From assembly GCA_002710495.1 (NCBI GenBank), contig PAKE01000006.1, positions 12,727-18,185 of the forward strand: a stretch of DNA of 5,459 nt. The letters run 5' to 3'. A program made the position numbers and the translations under genes. The stretch comes from Flavobacteriales bacterium (GTDB lineage: Bacteria; Bacteroidota; Bacteroidia; Flavobacteriales; BACL11). Positions 5,154 to 5,459 of the stretch are shown here, in pieces (within the stretch, counting starts at the first letter, position 1; each line of letters opens with the position of its first letter). The notes beneath the pieces are model-generated. The model was not told the DNA's origin. It searched no databases and saw nothing but the letters and a program-made list of their open reading frames with translations.

Positions 5154-5154
5154 G

Positions 5155-5194
5155 CGGAATCCATCTCATTATGAGTTAAGATTCCGGGTTTTTT
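5155..5194 (+). terminator. Plus-strand terminator-like hairpin after repeat copy B
   Basis: CGGAATC (5155-5161) pairs with GATTCCG (5180-5186), with an inner CTCA/TGAG stem, and is followed by GG and six T (5189-5194). The T-run points to termination on the plus strand, yet no plus-strand gene lies upstream (the nearest is DUF983 on the minus strand). The rest of the gap to 5371 is AT-rich with no further gene or RNA that I can support. Confidence 0.75.
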
Positions 5195-5371
5195 ATTCTC
5201 ATCTACGTGGTCATCTACCCCAAAACATTTAAAATAGTTTAATTATTTTATGTAGCAATCCCTTTTGTAAATATTTGCATTAAGTTTTTTAAAACAACTA
5301 TCTTAGCATAAATAAAAAATAGTTAATAGTAATGGATTTTTTAAAGATAAAAATTTAAATTTATATTCTAT

Positions 5372-5459
5372 ATGAAAATAATAATGATAAAAAAGGAAGG
5401 TTGTAATCCTTGTAAAATGTTTGAGCCTACTATAAAAAATGTTGCAAAACAAAATAATT
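5372..5459 (+). CDS. Thioredoxin-like protein, N-terminal part
   Basis: The first 29 codons are visible before the window ends. The product begins MKIIMIKKEGCNPCKMFEPT, with a short beta strand followed by a CxxC pair (C11, C14) and an alpha helix. This is the start of a thioredoxin fold, and the Cys-Asn-Pro-Cys-Lys motif replaces the WCGPC of classical thioredoxin. No signal peptide is present, so it is likely cytoplasmic. The very short lead to the CxxC resembles small single-domain thioredoxin or glutaredoxin-like proteins, but the subfamily cannot be decided from this piece. A 7/8 match to the -7 consensus (TAAATTTA, 5356-5363) lies directly upstream. The ATG at 5372 is chosen because it gives a normal first strand; an internal ATG at codon 5 is less likely. 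Confidence 0.75.
   Translation, partial: MKIIMIKKEGCNPCKMFEPTIKNVAKQNN

Noticed and set aside
5117..5232. A complete small gene on the plus strand over repeat copy B
   Set aside because: The frame is open for 37 codons but has no ATG and no clear alternative start, crosses a terminator hairpin, and has no recognisable family. I record it only as a possible relic.
5195..5371. A decayed GIY-YIG nuclease or other gene after the hairpin
   Set aside because: The short frames here end quickly and show no GIY-YIG motif. The sequence is AT-rich with only weak inverted repeats such as AACTAT/ATAGTT.
1..5459. CRISPR array, insertion sequence, integrase or attachment site, toxin-antitoxin pair
   Set aside because: No regularly spaced repeats, transposase or integrase motifs, target duplications, or partial tRNA copies that reconstruct an attachment site were seen near either tRNA.

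Overview
The window looks like a chromosomal segment of an AT-rich Bacteroidota bacterium, most likely a flavobacterium-like lineage. The grounds are: an L25/Ctc gene with an acidic tail next to pth; a protein ending in a CHU_C-type (type IX secretion, type B) sorting domain, overlapping by one base a PorP/SprF-family gene; tRNA genes without an encoded CCA; no obvious Shine-Dalgarno sequences; and several matches to the Bacteroidota -7 promoter consensus TAnnTTTG placed just upstream of genes. The genus cannot be told from this stretch.

Left part, all on the plus strand: the 3' end of rplY (1-207), then pth (211-774), probably one operon for ribosome and translation upkeep. pth contains a 30-bp perfect palindrome. 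A tRNA-Cys (822-892) follows, with its own promoter-like element and a strong hairpin terminator. A new promoter-like element begins at the end of that terminator's T-run and leads into a two-gene unit. The first gene (954-2036) encodes a secreted protein with SprB-like repeats and a C-terminal type B sorting domain. The second (2036-2935) encodes its likely PorP/SprF outer-membrane partner. Methylmalonyl-CoA epimerase (2965-3366) comes next.

Middle: a HAD-superfamily hydrolase on the minus strand (3338-3958) meets the epimerase gene tail to tail with a 29-bp coding overlap. A tRNA with a CAT anticodon (4017-4090; tRNA-Ile2 preferred over elongator tRNA-Met) is transcribed away from it and ends in a bidirectional hairpin.

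Right part: two small minus-strand genes, a DCC-family thiol-disulfide oxidoreductase-like protein (4144-4548) and a DUF983 zinc-ribbon membrane protein (4706-5092). Each has directly upstream a copy of a 37-bp repeat (4623-4659 and 5117-5153, 32/37 identical) followed, in plus-strand order, by a terminator-like hairpin. This repeat-hairpin module is the least explained structure in the window. The window closes with the first 29 codons of a thioredoxin-like gene (5372 onward, plus strand).

Most genes are ordinary housekeeping or family-level hypotheticals. I see no CRISPR array, insertion sequence, integrase, toxin-antitoxin pair or recognisable defence system. The best leads are the repeated hairpin module, the palindrome in pth, and the cargo/partner pair of the type IX secretion system.
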